Part shown: positions 6,090 to 6,755 of the stretch, piece after piece
Layout: every line of letters starts with the position of its first letter
Numbering within the stretch: the stretch's first letter is position 1
From: Saprospiraceae bacterium UBA7328
GTDB taxonomy: Bacteria > Bacteroidota > Bacteroidia > Chitinophagales > Saprospiraceae
Direction: 5' to 3'
Assembly (NCBI GenBank): GCA_002471345.1
Contig: DKPS01000061.1
Coordinates: forward strand, 13,590 to 20,344
DNA length: 6,755 bases
The notes under the pieces: generated by a model
The model's database searches: none
What the model was told of the DNA's origin: nothing
What the model saw: the letters and a program-made list of their open reading frames with translations, nothing else
Made by a program: the position numbers and the translations under genes

Positions 6090-6701
6090 ATGAGCAACAT
6101 GTTTAACAACTTCAACCTCTTAAAATCGAGAACAAATGTCCCCGTTTCCCAAGTGCAATTTATACCCCAATTTTTGCATGCTCATGAGATTAATGCAGTA
6201 AAAGAAATAGCGCAAAATTTTTCATACCAAGATGCTAGAATTCAAGGTGGAAACTCAGATCAAAATATCATATTGAGGCAGTCACAAATAAAATGGTTAG
6301 AGTGGAATAATGCTAATTGGTGGTTATATACAAAGCTCATGAATAAGGTCGACGAGCTGAATACTATGTTGTGGAATTTTGAATTGTATGGCATTAACGA
6401 ATTTATTCAGTATAGTGAATATGTAGGGGATCAAAGTAGCAGAGGCCACTATGATTGGCATATAGATGTAGGAAATGAAGGTTTATCATCCAATAGAAAA
6501 CTGACCATAGAGTGTGTATTAAATGGTGACTATAATGGGGGGGAGTTTTCTTTGCTTATGGGCCCTTCTGAAAATAAAGTGAAACTTTCTGCAGGTGATG
6601 CTGTAGTTTATCCATCTTTTCTTTTGAATAAGATATATCCTGTGATTTCGGGTACTAGAACCTCTATAGTTTCTTGGGTAGGGGGACCTTCCTTCAAATA
6701 G
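6090..6701 (+). CDS. Prolyl-4-hydroxylase-like 2OG-Fe(II) oxygenase with altered iron ligand
   Basis: The protein has 203 residues, the usual size for small bacterial PKHD-type/P4H-like dioxygenases, which use 2-oxoglutarate and O2 to hydroxylate Pro or other residues. Family landmarks occur in order: FIPQFL near 24-29, ILRQSQIKWL at 61-70, then SRGHYDWHIDVG at 117-128 with the H-x-D pair H124 and D126. NGGEFSL at 149-155 and SAGDAVVYPSFLLNKIYPV at 167-185 follow, and the 2OG-binding Arg is R190 in SGTR. In relatives the segment reads YPSFLLHRV, so the distal iron-binding His is replaced here by N180 (codon AAT). Spacing to R190 (+10) is normal, so the alignment is firm. The protein may be inactive, weakened or changed in chemistry. 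There is no signal peptide. The start is ATG 6090, with GTGGGA six bases upstream; the gene is divergent from the epimerase gene. The substrate may be a protein carrying Pro-rich repeats. Confidence 0.85.
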   Translation: MSNMFNNFNLLKSRTNVPVSQVQFIPQFLHAHEINAVKEIAQNFSYQDARIQGGNSDQNIILRQSQIKWLEWNNANWWLYTKLMNKVDELNTMLWNFELYGINEFIQYSEYVGDQSSRGHYDWHIDVGNEGLSSNRKLTIECVLNGDYNGGEFSLLMGPSENKVKLSAGDAVVYPSFLLNKIYPVISGTRTSIVSWVGGPSFK

Positions 6702-6755
6702 GAAATGATTTTTTTATCAAGTTGAAAACTCTTTAACTAATGAATAGGACAGATG

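Noticed and set aside
6740..6755. Start of a further plus-strand gene (ATG at 6740)
   Set aside because: Only five codons remain before the window ends and no ribosome-binding site precedes the ATG, so it cannot be supported.

Overview
This is an AT-rich, gene-dense, intron-free stretch (about one third G+C by eye) that reads as a surface-glycosylation or protein-modification island. Short intergenic gaps, same-strand gene pairs and two genes whose only supportable starts are GTG and TTG point to a bacterium. Bacteroidota-like is a guess: Shine-Dalgarno sites are weak or absent. A giant virus is a less likely alternative, suggested by the PLOD-like glycosyltransferase domain. No tRNA, rRNA, CRISPR array or transposase is visible.

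Layout, left to right. (1) At 3-104 there is an open plus-strand tail made of 12-bp repeats, encoding Thr-x-Ala-Pro units and ending in Pro-Pro-Pro-stop. It is probably the C-terminus of a gene that starts outside the window. (2) At 153-2039 (minus) lies a 628-residue fusion of a PLOD/procollagen-type glycosyltransferase domain, an unassigned middle segment and a DUF1796 papain-like domain. (3) At 2074-2219 (minus) is a possible broken small gene. (4) At 2213-2833 and 2864-3676 (plus) is a two-gene unit: a Sulfotransfer_2-type sulfotransferase and a GT-A-like glycosyltransferase carrying RTN where a DxD would be expected. (5) At 4976-5944 and 3704-4906 (minus) is a second two-gene unit: GDP-mannose 3,5-epimerase, then a GT77-like nucleotide-sugar transferase with an N-terminal segment that looks like a ubiquitin-like beta-grasp fold. 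(6) A divergent control region follows, with a 16-bp direct repeat. (7) At 6090-6701 (plus) is a prolyl-4-hydroxylase-like 2OG-Fe(II) oxygenase in which the distal iron-binding His appears to be Asn.

Together the genes cover sugar-nucleotide supply (GDP-L-galactose from GDP-mannose), three candidate transferases, a sulfating enzyme and a candidate peptidyl hydroxylase. The set recalls two eukaryotic toolkits. One is collagen hydroxylysine modification (PLOD-like domain plus hydroxylase). The other is hydroxyproline-rich glycoprotein modification in plants (prolyl hydroxylase, GT77, GDP-L-galactose, Ala-Pro/Thr-Pro-rich acceptors). A Pro/Thr-rich repeat tail sitting next to this set makes it a candidate acceptor, but that link is inference. 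The strongest observations are the H-to-N change in the oxygenase, the ubiquitin-like/GT77 fusion and the PLOD-GT/DUF1796 fusion.
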